This document shows positions 55,201 to 62,110 of a DNA stretch of 64,000 nt, in pieces; position 1 is the stretch's first letter, and every line of letters starts with the position of its first letter. The position numbers were made by a program, and so were the translations under genes. This DNA comes from Prado023 sp964418695 (GTDB lineage: Bacteria > Actinomycetota > Actinomycetes > S36-B12 > CAIYMF01). Location of the stretch: NCBI GenBank assembly GCA_964418695.1, contig CAYQMN010000006.1, forward strand, positions 106,373 to 170,372, in the 5' to 3' direction. Below the pieces are notes generated by a model that had not been told where the DNA came from, ran no database searches, and worked only from the letters and a program-made list of their open reading frames with translations.

Positions 55201-56482
55201 GGTTCAGGGCGGACTCGAACTCCAGGAGGTTCAGGGCGGCTGGCGTGCCCGACACCGATACGACGTTGGCGATGTCGACCGACCCGACGTGGCAGTTGAC
55301 CTTCGCGGCGTGCTGCACGGTCAGCTCGGACTGCACGAACGTGTAGCTGTTCGGGGAGTCCGAGACGCGCTGGCCGCCGACCTCCTCGGAGAACTGGCCG
55401 CTCATCACCTCGCCGACCGAGGTGGTGAACCAGCCCGAGTCGTTCGCGGGCACGATCGTGCCGTCGGGCAGCGTCCAGGTCATCGTCGGCTGGGTCGAGG
55501 CGCCCAGGGTGGAGGGGTTGAGGCGACCGCGCATCCGCCCGGTGCTCGGCGTGCCGGTGATGAACGGGACCTCGAACGAGCGCCCGGAGCCGGTGGGGGT
55601 GCGCGGCTGCTCGGCGCCGGCGAAGTCCTGCAGGAACTCGACGGCCGCCGCGTTGATCGGGGTGCGGCCGAGCTCGACCTGCAGCTCGCCCTGCAGCCCG
55701 GCGGGGCTGCCGAGCAGGACGTCCTTGACCCCGACGGTCACCTTGTCGACCAGCGGGGTGTTGGGCGGCAGGAACAGCGTGGCCTGGGCGATCGAGACGC
55801 CCTGCCAGCCCGGCGTCTGGCCGCGGGCCAGGATCTCCGGCGGGGTGACTTCGGCGGACGCGTCGAACACCAGCCGGTCCACCACCAGGCCGATCTCGGA
55901 GCTGCCGACGAAGAAGCTGATCGGGTCGAACGTCACCCGGTAGACCGCCCCCGAGGGCGCGGCCGGGTCGAACGGGTCGGGCCAGTCGACGAACCGGATC
56001 AGGTCGCCGGTCCCGGACAGGTCGATGCGGACCACGCCGGAGCCGACGATCTTCACGCCGGTGCGCGCGGTGTCGGGCAGCAGGTGGGCGACGACGGCCG
56101 GCGCCGAGGGGACCATCGTGGCCGGGCGCAGCCCCGGGACTGTGATCGCGATGCGGTCCACGACCAGGTCCAGGAACGAGCTGGACCCGCCCGGCTCCAG
56201 GTTCTGCCCCGAGGCGGGCGTCGCCCGGGTGCGGACCAGCCGGAACGGCAGGCCGGTGTTCAGCCCGGGCACCTCGACCGGCCAGTCGCGCAGTGACGGG
56301 AACCCGAGGTCCGCGATCGGCTGGACGACACCCTCGTGGATGACCGCCTGCGCGCTGCTGGTGGCCCGGTGCGAGATGACCGCGAAGTTCTCCAGGCGGG
56401 TCGCGAGGTCGCCGGGGATGAGCCCCTGGCTGCCCGGGAAGGGCGTGGCCAGGTCCAGCAGGGAGATGCCCCGCTTGGCCAT
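49289..56482 (-). CDS. Giant-operon protein 1, OmpA-like plus DUF6603-like domains
   Basis: 2397 residues, the largest gene here. Residues ~1-560 are beta-rich and unrecognised. Residues ~570-720 look like an OmpA/MotB peptidoglycan-binding fold: HLEVLFEFGLSNP, FNRQLAADRANAVADWL and RVAYRRAEIYAVGG (the NRRVEI position). Residues ~925-1460 are a long region of regular beta strands (LRGLALGVEIPGVLIGAG; FKAALELDLVSVGAKA) that I tentatively place in DUF6603. A hydrophobic stretch near 885 (FLAIALALAPALLAGIGAAG) may insert in membrane. The last ~900 residues are beta domains. No signal peptide. ATG has GGAG eight bases upstream. Function unknown; the domain mix suggests a large cell-surface or secreted apparatus component. 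Confidence 0.8.
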   Translation of the reverse strand: MAKRGISLLDLATPFPGSQGLIPGDLATRLENFAVISHRATSSAQAVIHEGVVQPIADLGFPSLRDWPVEVPGLNTGLPFRLVRTRATPASGQNLEPGGSSSFLDLVVDRIAITVPGLRPATMVPSAPAVVAHLLPDTARTGVKIVGSGVVRIDLSGTGDLIRFVDWPDPFDPAAPSGAVYRVTFDPISFFVGSSEIGLVVDRLVFDASAEVTPPEILARGQTPGWQGVSIAQATLFLPPNTPLVDKVTVGVKDVLLGSPAGLQGELQVELGRTPINAAAVEFLQDFAGAEQPRTPTGSGRSFEVPFITGTPSTGRMRGRLNPSTLGASTQPTMTWTLPDGTIVPANDSGWFTTSVGEVMSGQFSEEVGGQRVSDSPNSYTFVQSELTVQHAAKVNCHVGSVDIANVVSVSGTPAALNLLEFESALNPVDAANLKWQHGEGSDAHTRTGPDFVLLPSSDPGTSYVVVTDAKKLTRRIRVDVLAAGPLLIGAEDGVHDATGALLDVRGLDNTWSVNAFHRSGTLAAFSPPATLAGSAVTVPRGGLAEVTVEQGTGPDPVAPPPPVTEEEARHLEVLFEFGLSNPVAPGAYWVRTPQGATIADQVRAWAAFFPGATFAVIGRCCDLSSDDFNRQLAADRANAVADWLPAASTQKRGEQTAPSAAMVTAQNGITPALSADAKAAARLITKEHSDTERAGWGAASTHPTRVAYRRAEIYAVGGTYTPPSGAGASDQKLPTDTQTRDPALRRSFVPGADIDEVTLPAPRDPALAFLVRLRVAWDSPTVTTWSDAIPTLAEFTVEWATTNVTSVPQPGGGTTPVPVRAPSQPQGTTQVEVYTLTGKWAYDSRSGQTVFSLSIASSGDPQGLAAIDSEFLAIALALAPALLAGIGAAGVDGAMVRIAALAVAAGVLTTVTKEGSVILHKAEVEHRQRSLTDATGFRTRILFDYTAAVGLDIQAAGLGSITTADGYGLKVKYKKVGLEYDDAKVGPWYEKFGFVFEDASFEVADPGRWKIDGPLGQLLQVTATRAGVGSSWFEMDLEFALDLGVVSIEGATVRANFGDGGFSAELRGLALGVEIPGVLIGAGRLVLGDGGAFKAALELDLVSVGAKAMGALAFDPAHDFLSIALGLVLPVGIPLGATGLGIFGFLGMFVSNGARALPAGFGNDPVGREIAWFRDVAYEDKFTPQRGQWAIGLGMIVGTMPDQAFTFNATGMFVVAFPDPAVIFGIDAKLIKKPAVAPPTQGAPANPSLSILGLIAVDDTAVMVGVRGTYTIPKVLELKLPIDGYFPYPSTPADAYVRIGSDGVVAEGRPGDPVVIKLLPGTLDMQAFSYLMIEEKRLHRLGNDPEFSFDGFSIGFGAGFEIKWSAGPIKLEASALILVGFGTDPFLLKGGIMVKGELSLVVIKVSARGRIVCTVWEDGGVKVNLKGEFCGSVSFFFFSIEGCVGIEIGDSLTASVPPPPPPIGKVSLTDRRGFTTAVASTGAPGADQTVWPDTVPVVEFTHHLGVALSGGAFAPGPGPAGPVWSGTSEMKYAYRLTGVEIVPDGQAALAGPLDSGWWLPTHRPGVLADGDVAVSESEGMFLALLAWDPAPWTYWLTEGGAGTDGDPAGTPGRLCDPPTLAARSCAQGKDAVRQDVDAVDLPTIDPGTPPFPSRFTWRGRERTAGIPLGSAVPLLAAAGLSVTPGQVGPGPFGEDVWWLAAVTAYSFTVRTTELRGRVDPELTQADLLLVVCRDLRKRPGGTVTQQVCAVVADHFSAGQDLGTANAIGPVKVSAPDSMKTFPGVAGGPLTLRFPNKGMTAFLPEATDQVTVTVHPLGSSLKVLAFDAAGNSVASDGTGQSQTPVDIVLSGPGIVRVELQGGAFEVGLVKICWRGKVATQDPKEPPTTGSVPVVLGTSVGNGEIEWTPKVEATIRTASGICSLVRYTPPDSATTYASVRIREWAGTGKSDAGQVGVVRLCGVTAAAAGQAAANTAFADWLQTTINEHAEADEPARKDLLAANKGYTISISWQWQGWVKTDSQPAPPATPSSTGWQAGPTQSRRFRTAARAVTTGSPPAELTDEKDFDPRSLQRYLIAFDPDTHAAPHLLDDTLLVHLAVDHGDQLAGLYDRHLQLRLRRTDPPPGSLADQPHPDDETITVVWGPLFDLYRPLGQRRFVDAIREAPCLEEPPLGGTTGEVHADLVPGAWYDLMLMATPTSQPDAEDVVVSRTHFQASRFRDEAELLAALGFTVGAPAAFVAPDAIVSAPVPAGAAAVGDTALDTALAAAGLDPWPLSEQARTSILWWRDGTTWKLAGMLLEAPEAIARTGRTGLAVTSCTAGGVPLAVRVTNAAGTRVLLTPSAPAVLTEPAAPAALTISLVLTRTDTDRTGTTTTSTVTGQRYAMAVPRSVRMEAGA

Positions 56483-56835
56483 CGACCGGCTCCGATCTGG
56501 CGCCCCGTCTGGCCGGAACGTATACCTCGCGTCAAGAGTGGGTGGGGCGGTTGCGCGTGGCGGTCCGGGGCCCTGGCCGGCGGTGCGGATCGGCCACGGG
56601 ATGGGGGATCGCGGCGCCGCGGTGCCGGGTGCTCGCGGTCGCTGCGGGGATCCAGAGACGGAACGGGCAGCCGTTCGCTGCCCCGTCGGTTGCCCGATCA
56701 GCCCCGCGTGCTCCGGCTCGATCCGGATGCTCCGGTCCGCGCTTGCCGCTCCCGTCCGCACCGGAGCAGCTGGTGCCGATCGGGGCCCCTGGCGCTGGGT
56801 GGCTGAGGGCCGCTGCGTGGGAGCGACCGCCGCCG
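56483..56835. other. Intergenic stretch upstream of the giant operon
   Basis: 353 bases between the end of the flavoprotein gene and the giant operon start, on the minus strand. A -10-like TATACG lies at 56524-56519 with no fitting -35; a TTGACG nearby is too close to it. Open frames across the region have no conserved feature. Nothing else was seen. Confidence 0.5.
56517..56524 (-). promoter_or_regulatory. Candidate -10 of the giant operon
   Basis: Minus-strand TATACGTT, 37 bases before the start of giant gene 1, in locally AT-richer sequence. It is the only -10-like element in the gap; no -35 is evident. Confidence 0.35.
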
Positions 56836-58065
56836 CTACACCTCGCCGAGTGGGGTCGCAGTGTCGCGCAGCCGCTCGGCGTCGACCACCCGGCGCGAGG
56901 TGACGAGCGCCCGTATCGGGTCCATGGCGTCCCAGACGTTCACGCCCATGCCGGCCAGGACCCGGCCCTGCGAGCGCCACAGCGCGACGAACTCGCGGCC
57001 CGGCACGTCGCCGCGCAGCACGACCTCGTCGTACCCGCCGGGGGTCAGGTAGCCGGTGTACTCCATGCCCAGGTCGTACTGGTCGGTGAAGAAGTAGGGC
57101 AGCCGGTCGTAGGAGACCGGCTGGCCCAGGATCGAGCGGGCCGCCGCCGCGCCCTGCTGCTTGGCGTTGTCCCAGTGCTCGACCCGGACGTGCTCGCGCA
57201 GCACCGGATGCCAGGCCTGGGCGAGGTCGCCGGCCGCCCAGATCCCTTCGGCGGAGGTGCGCAGTGCCTCGTCGACCACGACGCCCCGCTCGACGTGCAG
57301 CCCGGCGTCGCGGGCCAGCTCGAGGTTGGGCACCGCCCCGACGCCGACCAGCACCAGGTCGGCCGGGACGACCTCGCCGCCGGCCAGCCGCACGCCGGTC
57401 GCCCGGTCACCGTCACGCTCGATGCCCTCGACGTCCACGCCCATCCGCAGGTCCACCCCGTGCTCCTCGTGCAGACCGGCGAACACAGCGGCGACCTCCG
57501 GGCCGAGCACCCCGACCAGGGGCGCGCTCGCCTTCTCCAGCACGGTGACGGCCACGCCGGCCAGCCGTGCCGCGGCGGTGACCTCCAGGCCGATCCACCC
57601 GGCGCCGATGACCGCCAGCCGGTCGATCTGCTCGAACGCCGCGCGCAGCCGCTCGGAGTCCTCCAGGTTGCGCAGGGTCGCGATGTTCGTCGCGCCCATC
57701 CCCGGCAGGTCGAGCAGCCGTGCCCGTGAGCCGGTGGCCAGCAGCAGCGCGTCGCCAGCGATCCGCGACCCGTCGGCCAGGGTGACCGCCCGCTCGCCGG
57801 CGTCCAGGGACTCCGCACGGCTGTCGACCATGACGTCCACGTCGAGGTCGGAGTACCAGGCCTGTCCGTGCACGAAGACGCTGTTGCGCGTGTCCTTGCC
57901 CAGCAGGTATCCCTTCGACAGCGGCGGGCGCTCGTACGGCAGATGGGGCTCGGCGCCCACGACCGTGATGGCGCCGCCGAACCCCTCGTCGCGCAGGGTG
58001 CTCACCGCGTGCGCCGCGGCGAAGCCGCCACCGACCACGACCACCGATGCCGGTCCGTCCACCAT
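56836..58065 (-). CDS. Ferredoxin-reductase-type FAD/NAD(P) oxidoreductase
   Basis: 409 residues. FAD motif VVVVGGGFAAAHAV at the N-terminus, PYERPPLSKGYL (typical of Rieske-oxygenase and P450 ferredoxin reductases), NAD motif VIGAGWIGLEVTAAARLAG near residue 150, second FAD motif GIWAAGDLAQ near 275, and a C-terminal Reductase_C-like domain (WRSQGRVLAGMGVN). It likely passes electrons from NAD(P)H to a ferredoxin; no ferredoxin or oxygenase is in the window. ATG at 58065 has AAGGAGG seven bases upstream; the longer frame upstream is Arg-rich. Confidence 0.9.
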   Translation of the reverse strand: MVDGPASVVVVGGGFAAAHAVSTLRDEGFGGAITVVGAEPHLPYERPPLSKGYLLGKDTRNSVFVHGQAWYSDLDVDVMVDSRAESLDAGERAVTLADGSRIAGDALLLATGSRARLLDLPGMGATNIATLRNLEDSERLRAAFEQIDRLAVIGAGWIGLEVTAAARLAGVAVTVLEKASAPLVGVLGPEVAAVFAGLHEEHGVDLRMGVDVEGIERDGDRATGVRLAGGEVVPADLVLVGVGAVPNLELARDAGLHVERGVVVDEALRTSAEGIWAAGDLAQAWHPVLREHVRVEHWDNAKQQGAAAARSILGQPVSYDRLPYFFTDQYDLGMEYTGYLTPGGYDEVVLRGDVPGREFVALWRSQGRVLAGMGVNVWDAMDPIRALVTSRRVVDAERLRDTATPLGEV

Positions 58066-58146
58066 CTCCGTCGCCTCCTTCGCCGGGCCGACGCGGGCCG
58101 ACCGTCGTGCCCCGACCCTAGGCCGCACACGCCGCACGCGCCGGGC

Positions 58147-59145
58147 TCACTGCGGGGCGAGGCTGACCGGGTTCCCGCGGCGGCGGTCGCGGAGCCCCGG
58201 AACCGCGACCATGAGCAGGTAGGACAGCGCGACGCCGATCAGCGTCGCGGTGATTCGCTCGTCGAGCCAGTGCGTGCCACTGGCCGGATCGTCCAGAGTG
58301 AGCATGGAGATCACCAGGAACGTGGTGAACAGCGGGAAGACGTACCACCGGCTGCCCTGGGTGGCAGAGGCGATCGCGACCACGAGCACCACCATCGCCG
58401 CCATCGCCACCGGGGTCGGGCCGATCTGCTGGACCACGACGGCGAGCACCGCGCCGAGCAGCACGCTCAGGGTCCGGCCCTGCTGGCGCAGCTTGGTCAG
58501 CTCCACGTCCGGCCGGGAGACGATCAGGGCCGCGCAGCACGCCCAGCCCGGGTGGTCCCAGCCCAGGGCGAAGCCGGCCGAGGCGGCCAGCGCCCCGGCC
58601 AGGCCCAGCCGGACCCCGTAGTCCACGAGCCGGGCGGTGGGGGTCCGGGCCGCCGCTGCGCGCACCGCGACCGCGCTCGGCGGGGGCGGCGGCGGTGGGC
58701 GCTCGGGCCATGCCAGCGACACCAGCCAGGTGTAGACCGAGCCGACGGTCAGCAGCAGGGCGATGCCCAGCCCGGTGCTTGGGGACTCGCTCAACCCGGC
58801 GCCGACCAGCGGCACGCCCATCGTCAGGACCACCGGGCCGAGGCGATGCCGCCAGCGCGTCACGGAGGCGACCAGGCACACCGCGAACACGGTGGCGACG
58901 GCCACCAGCGGCCACGCGGAGACCGCCGCGCCGATCGCCAGGCTGGTGCCCGCGATCCCTCCGACCAGGACCACCATCCAGCGCTGGGAGCGCAGGGGCC
59001 GCAGGCCCGCCGCCACCCCCACGATCACGCCGAGCGCCAGCGGAACCCCAGCGCTCGGGTCGCGCCAGGTCACCAGGGCCGTGGGGATCGCGTAGACCAC
59101 GCCCAGCAGCGCGTGGGACCACGACCAGGCGACACCCACGCTCAC
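58147..59145 (-). CDS. FUSC-like multi-pass membrane protein
   Basis: 332 residues with about eleven hydrophobic segments, for example VPLALGVIVGVAAGLRPL, RWMVVLVGGIAGTSLAIG, WYVFPLFTTFLVISMLTL and LIGVALSYLLMVAVPG. A Pro-rich loop (ERPPPPPPPS) divides it in half. The repeated halves and the GWDHPGWACCAALIVSRPDVE segment, like the WxxP...A..V.rp of FUSC/aromatic acid exporters, point to that family. Substrate unknown; co-expression with rocD suggests export of an arginine- or proline-related compound, which is inference. GTG overlaps the rocD stop (GTGA). Confidence 0.75.
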   Translation of the reverse strand: MSVGVAWSWSHALLGVVYAIPTALVTWRDPSAGVPLALGVIVGVAAGLRPLRSQRWMVVLVGGIAGTSLAIGAAVSAWPLVAVATVFAVCLVASVTRWRHRLGPVVLTMGVPLVGAGLSESPSTGLGIALLLTVGSVYTWLVSLAWPERPPPPPPPSAVAVRAAAARTPTARLVDYGVRLGLAGALAASAGFALGWDHPGWACCAALIVSRPDVELTKLRQQGRTLSVLLGAVLAVVVQQIGPTPVAMAAMVVLVVAIASATQGSRWYVFPLFTTFLVISMLTLDDPASGTHWLDERITATLIGVALSYLLMVAVPGLRDRRRGNPVSLAPQ

Positions 59146-60428
59146 AGGCAACCGCGCAGCTGGTCGACCAGCCAGTCGAGCTCGTCGGCGGTCACCACCA
59201 GGGGCGGGGCCAGGCGCAGGGTCTGGCCGTGGGTGTCCTTGGCCAGCACCTGGCGGGACCTCAGCCGTTCGGCGACCGTGCGCGCGGTCCCGACGGCCGG
59301 GTCGAGGTCGACCCCGGCCCACAGCCCGCGCCCCCGGACGGCTGTGATTCCGTGCCCGACGAGACCGGCCAGACCGGCGTGCAGCCGCGCCCCCAGCCGC
59401 CGCGAGCGCTCCTGGAACGCCCCGATCGCCAGCATCCGGACCACCTCGGTGGCCACCGCCGCCGCCAGCGGGTTGCCGCCGAACGTCGACCCGTGGGTGC
59501 CCGGGGTGAGCACGCCGATCACGTCGCGCCGCCCGACCACCGCCGAGACCGGGACGATCCCGCCGCCCAGTGCCTTGCCGAGCGTCACCAGGTCGGGGGA
59601 GATCCGGTCGTGCTCGACGGCCAGCGTGTGCCCGGTGCGGCCCAGGCCGGACTGGATCTCGTCGGCGACCAGCAGCACTCCACGCTCCTGCGTGGCCGCG
59701 CGCACCTGGGCCAGGTACCCCGGCGGCGGGACGATCACCCCGGCCTCGCCCTGGATCGGCTCCAGGAGCACCGCCGCGGTGCGCGGGGTGAGTGCGGCGG
59801 CCAGCGCGTCGGCGTCGCCGAACGGAACCGTGACGAACCCGGGCGTGAACGGGCCGAACCCGTCGCGGGCGACCGGGTCGTCGGAGAAGGAGACGATCGT
59901 CGTCGTGCGCCCGTGGAAGTTGCCGGCGGCCACGACGACCTCGGGTGCCTCGATCCCGCGCACGTCGTGGGCCTGCTTGCGGACCACCTTGAGCGCGGTC
60001 TCCACCGCCTCCGCGCCCGTGTTCATCGGCACGACCAGCGTGTCCGCGACCGGTCGGCCCATCGCGGGGGCGATCAGCGCCGCGAGCTCGCCCACGAAGT
60101 CGGCCATCCGATCGTGGTGGAACGCGCGGCTGGTCAGGGTCAGCCGGTCCAGCTGCTGGTGGGCGACGGCGAGCAGTCGTGGGTTGGCGTGGCCGAGGTT
60201 CACCGCCGAGTAGGCGGCCAGGCAGTCCAGGTAGCGCGCCCCGTCGACGTCGGTGACCCACGCGCCCTCGCCGTGGGCCAGCACGACGTCGAGAGGGTGG
60301 TAGTTGTGTGCGGTGTGCGCGTCGATCGCCGCGATGTGGTCCGCGGCGCTGCGCGGGGCGACGCGACCCGGCCCGGTCTCGGCGCCGGGTCGCGGCTCGC
60401 CCTTGGTCATGGGAGCCATCATGCTCAT
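59142..60428 (-). CDS. rocD: Ornithine aminotransferase
   Basis: 428 residues. PLP enzyme converting ornithine and 2-oxoglutarate to glutamate semialdehyde and glutamate. YHPLDVVLAHGEGAWVTDVD and CLAAYSAVNLGHANPR are characteristic of this enzyme rather than ArgD. The PLP Lys is in TLGKALGGG near residue 285; MNTGAEAVETALK and LEPIQGEAGV are other family motifs. Cytoplasmic. The ATG at 60428 overlaps the stop of the DDAH-like gene (ATGA); internal ATGs at 60422, 60419 and 60410 are less likely. Its product feeds proline/glutamate catabolism. Confidence 0.94.
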   Translation of the reverse strand: MSMMAPMTKGEPRPGAETGPGRVAPRSAADHIAAIDAHTAHNYHPLDVVLAHGEGAWVTDVDGARYLDCLAAYSAVNLGHANPRLLAVAHQQLDRLTLTSRAFHHDRMADFVGELAALIAPAMGRPVADTLVVPMNTGAEAVETALKVVRKQAHDVRGIEAPEVVVAAGNFHGRTTTIVSFSDDPVARDGFGPFTPGFVTVPFGDADALAAALTPRTAAVLLEPIQGEAGVIVPPPGYLAQVRAATQERGVLLVADEIQSGLGRTGHTLAVEHDRISPDLVTLGKALGGGIVPVSAVVGRRDVIGVLTPGTHGSTFGGNPLAAAVATEVVRMLAIGAFQERSRRLGARLHAGLAGLVGHGITAVRGRGLWAGVDLDPAVGTARTVAERLRSRQVLAKDTHGQTLRLAPPLVVTADELDWLVDQLRGCL

Positions 60429-61303
60429 GCGAGCGCTCCGGGGGCGGGACGGAGCTCCAGGGTGCAGCACTTGATCCCGCCGCCGCCCTTGAGCAGCTCG
60501 GACAGGTCCAGCGGGATCGGCAGGTAGCCCGCGGCGCGCAGCTGCTCGGCGAATCCGGCGGCCTGGGCGGCCAGCACCACGTGGCGGCCGTCGCTCACGG
60601 CGTTGAGCCCGAGCACCTCGGCATCGGCCGGCGTCACGCGGATCGCGTCCGGGTAGAGCTCGGCCAGGCGCGCCCGGCTCTCCGGGGCGAAGGCGTCGGG
60701 CAGATACGCGATGTGATCGGGGCCGAGGACGGTCAGCGCGGTGTCCAGGTGGTAGTACCGCGGGTCGACGAGCTCGAGGCTGACCACGTCGCGCCCGGAG
60801 AACGTCGCGACCTCGGCGTGCGCCTCGACCGAGGTCCGAAACCCCCAGCCGGCCAGGATCCGGTCGCCGACGACCAGCGCGTCGCCCTCGCCCTCGTTGA
60901 CCGCCACCGGGTCGATCACCGCGAACCCCTGACCGGCCAGCCACGCGGCGTAGAGCGCCGACTCGGGCTGGCGCTGCGGGTGCCGGAACCTGACCGCGAG
61001 CGCGCGGCCGTCCACGACCAGCGCCCCATTGGCGGCGTAGACGAGATCGGGCAGTCCGGGGACCGCGGGCAGCAGGTCGACCCGGTGGCCCAGGTGCAGG
61101 TAGGTCCGGCGCAGCGCCGACCATTGGGCGAGCGCGCGCTCCGGGTCGACTCGGGCGTCGCGGCTCATCCACGGGTTGATCTGGTAGGCGACGTCGAAGA
61201 ACGTCGGCGGGCACATCAGGTAGCGACGGGTCGTCGGGGCGCGGATCGGCGTGGCGGCAGGCCCGGCGTGGGTCCGCGGGTCCCATTCCGCGTGGACCGC
61301 CAT
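60425..61303 (-). CDS. ddaH: DDAH-like amidinohydrolase (dimethylargininase/arginine hydrolase)
   Basis: 292 residues. Pentein-fold hydrolase. YAANGALVVDGRAL, VNEGEGDALVV, the catalytic His in RYYHLDTALTVL near residue 165, and catalytic Cys in KGGGGIKCCTLEL near 280 fit DDAH and the related arginine dihydrolases. The usual DDAH product is citrulline and dimethylamine from methylarginine, but homologues beside rocD in actinobacteria (as in Mycobacterium Rv2323c-rocD, from memory) may act on arginine and give ornithine for RocD. ATG at 61303 has GAGGAGG upstream. First gene of a three-gene operon, divergent from Lrp. Confidence 0.88.
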   Translation of the reverse strand: MAVHAEWDPRTHAGPAATPIRAPTTRRYLMCPPTFFDVAYQINPWMSRDARVDPERALAQWSALRRTYLHLGHRVDLLPAVPGLPDLVYAANGALVVDGRALAVRFRHPQRQPESALYAAWLAGQGFAVIDPVAVNEGEGDALVVGDRILAGWGFRTSVEAHAEVATFSGRDVVSLELVDPRYYHLDTALTVLGPDHIAYLPDAFAPESRARLAELYPDAIRVTPADAEVLGLNAVSDGRHVVLAAQAAGFAEQLRAAGYLPIPLDLSELLKGGGGIKCCTLELRPAPGALA

Positions 61304-61388
61304 GGTCCCTCCTCGGCGTGCCCGCCGCCCTGGGTCCGCGGGTCTCGAGACAACGGTCGCAGCGCGGTCGCGGCAGAGCAACACTCGG

Positions 61389-61447
61389 CCATTGCATGAC
61401 GATGCAATGGATCGCCGCATCAGTGAACTACAGCGGTGATCCATTGC
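61389..61447. promoter_or_regulatory. Lrp/AsnC operator cluster
   Basis: A perfect dyad, CCATTGCAT and ATGCAATGG (61389-61397, 61402-61410) with spacer GACG. A second pair, GCAATGGATC at 61404-61413 and GATCCATTGC at 61438-61447, is a perfect ten-base inverted repeat. Three copies of the same half-site over 59 bases, between ddaH and the lrp-like gene, fit a multimeric Lrp-family regulator. Confidence 0.8.
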
Positions 61448-61470
61448 AGCGCGAGGACTGGATTCGGCCC

Positions 61471-61476
61471 TAGTCT
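61471..61476 (+). promoter_or_regulatory. Leaderless -10 element of the Lrp-like gene
   Basis: TAGTCT lies six bases before the GTG at 61483, immediately before the ATG at 61477. Leaderless transcription would favour the GTG as start. Confidence 0.5.
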
Positions 61477-61482
61477 ATGCCC

Positions 61483-61914
61483 GTGGACGACATCGACCGA
61501 CGGATCGTGACCGAGCTGACCCGCAGTGGACGGGCCACCTACGCCCAGGTCGGGGGAGCGGTCGGGCTCTCGGCGCCGGCGGTCAAGCGCCGGGTCGATC
61601 GGCTGTTGGCGGACGGCGTCCTCGTCGGATTCTCGGCCATCGTGGATCCGGCCGCCATGGGCTGGGGCATCGAGGCGATGGTCGCCGTCTTCTGCCAAGG
61701 CCGAGTCGCCCCGAGCGCGCTGCGGGCGGCCTGGGAGTCGATCCCGGAGGTCGTGTCGGCGAGCACGGTCGCGGGCACCGCCGACGCGGTGGTGCGCGTG
61801 CGCGCCCGCGACGTCCAGCACTTGGAGGAGACCCTCGAGCGCGTCCGCGGATCGGCCGAGATCGAGCGCACCGAGTCCACCATCGTGCTGTCCCGGCTGA
61901 TCGACCGCGGCTGA
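61483..61914 (+). CDS. Lrp/AsnC-family regulator of the arginine operon
   Basis: 143 residues from the GTG at 61483 (ATG 61477 gives two more). N-terminal winged helix DDIDRRIVTELTRSGRATYAQVGGAVGLSAPAVKRRVDRLL, then the RAM ligand-binding domain (IEAMVAVFCQGR; SASTVAGTADAVVRVRARD). It is a one-component regulator that binds an amino acid, probably arginine or ornithine given its divergent neighbours. The dyads between the genes are probable autoregulatory operators. From memory, mycobacteria have the same arrangement (AsnC-family gene beside rocD). Confidence 0.93.
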   Translation: MDDIDRRIVTELTRSGRATYAQVGGAVGLSAPAVKRRVDRLLADGVLVGFSAIVDPAAMGWGIEAMVAVFCQGRVAPSALRAAWESIPEVVSASTVAGTADAVVRVRARDVQHLEETLERVRGSAEIERTESTIVLSRLIDRG

Positions 61915-62110
61915 GGCGCCCGCGGCTGAGCCTGCCGGCGTGGTGTCCGGGGCAGCGGGGCTACAGGGCTGAGTCCGGTTCACGCCCGGTCGTGTTTGGG
62001 GTACGCACGCCGCGGGTATTCCGTGTAGAGGTCACCGTCACCGGAGACGGCGATGAATCGCGCGGGTGCCGGGAAGTCCACCGACCAATGACAGAGGGAG
62101 CATCGGGCTA

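Noticed and set aside
49943..56296. 2117-codon plus-strand frame opposite giant gene 1
   Set aside because: Arg/Gly/Val/His-rich with no hydrophobic core and no homology; the minus strand has normal domains.
42701..56482. Contractile injection system or prophage tail
   Set aside because: No sheath, tube, baseplate, AAA ATPase, terminase or portal gene is present; domain content alone does not support it.
61915..62110. tRNA or riboswitch before the last gene
   Set aside because: No cloverleaf or known riboswitch core could be folded by eye.
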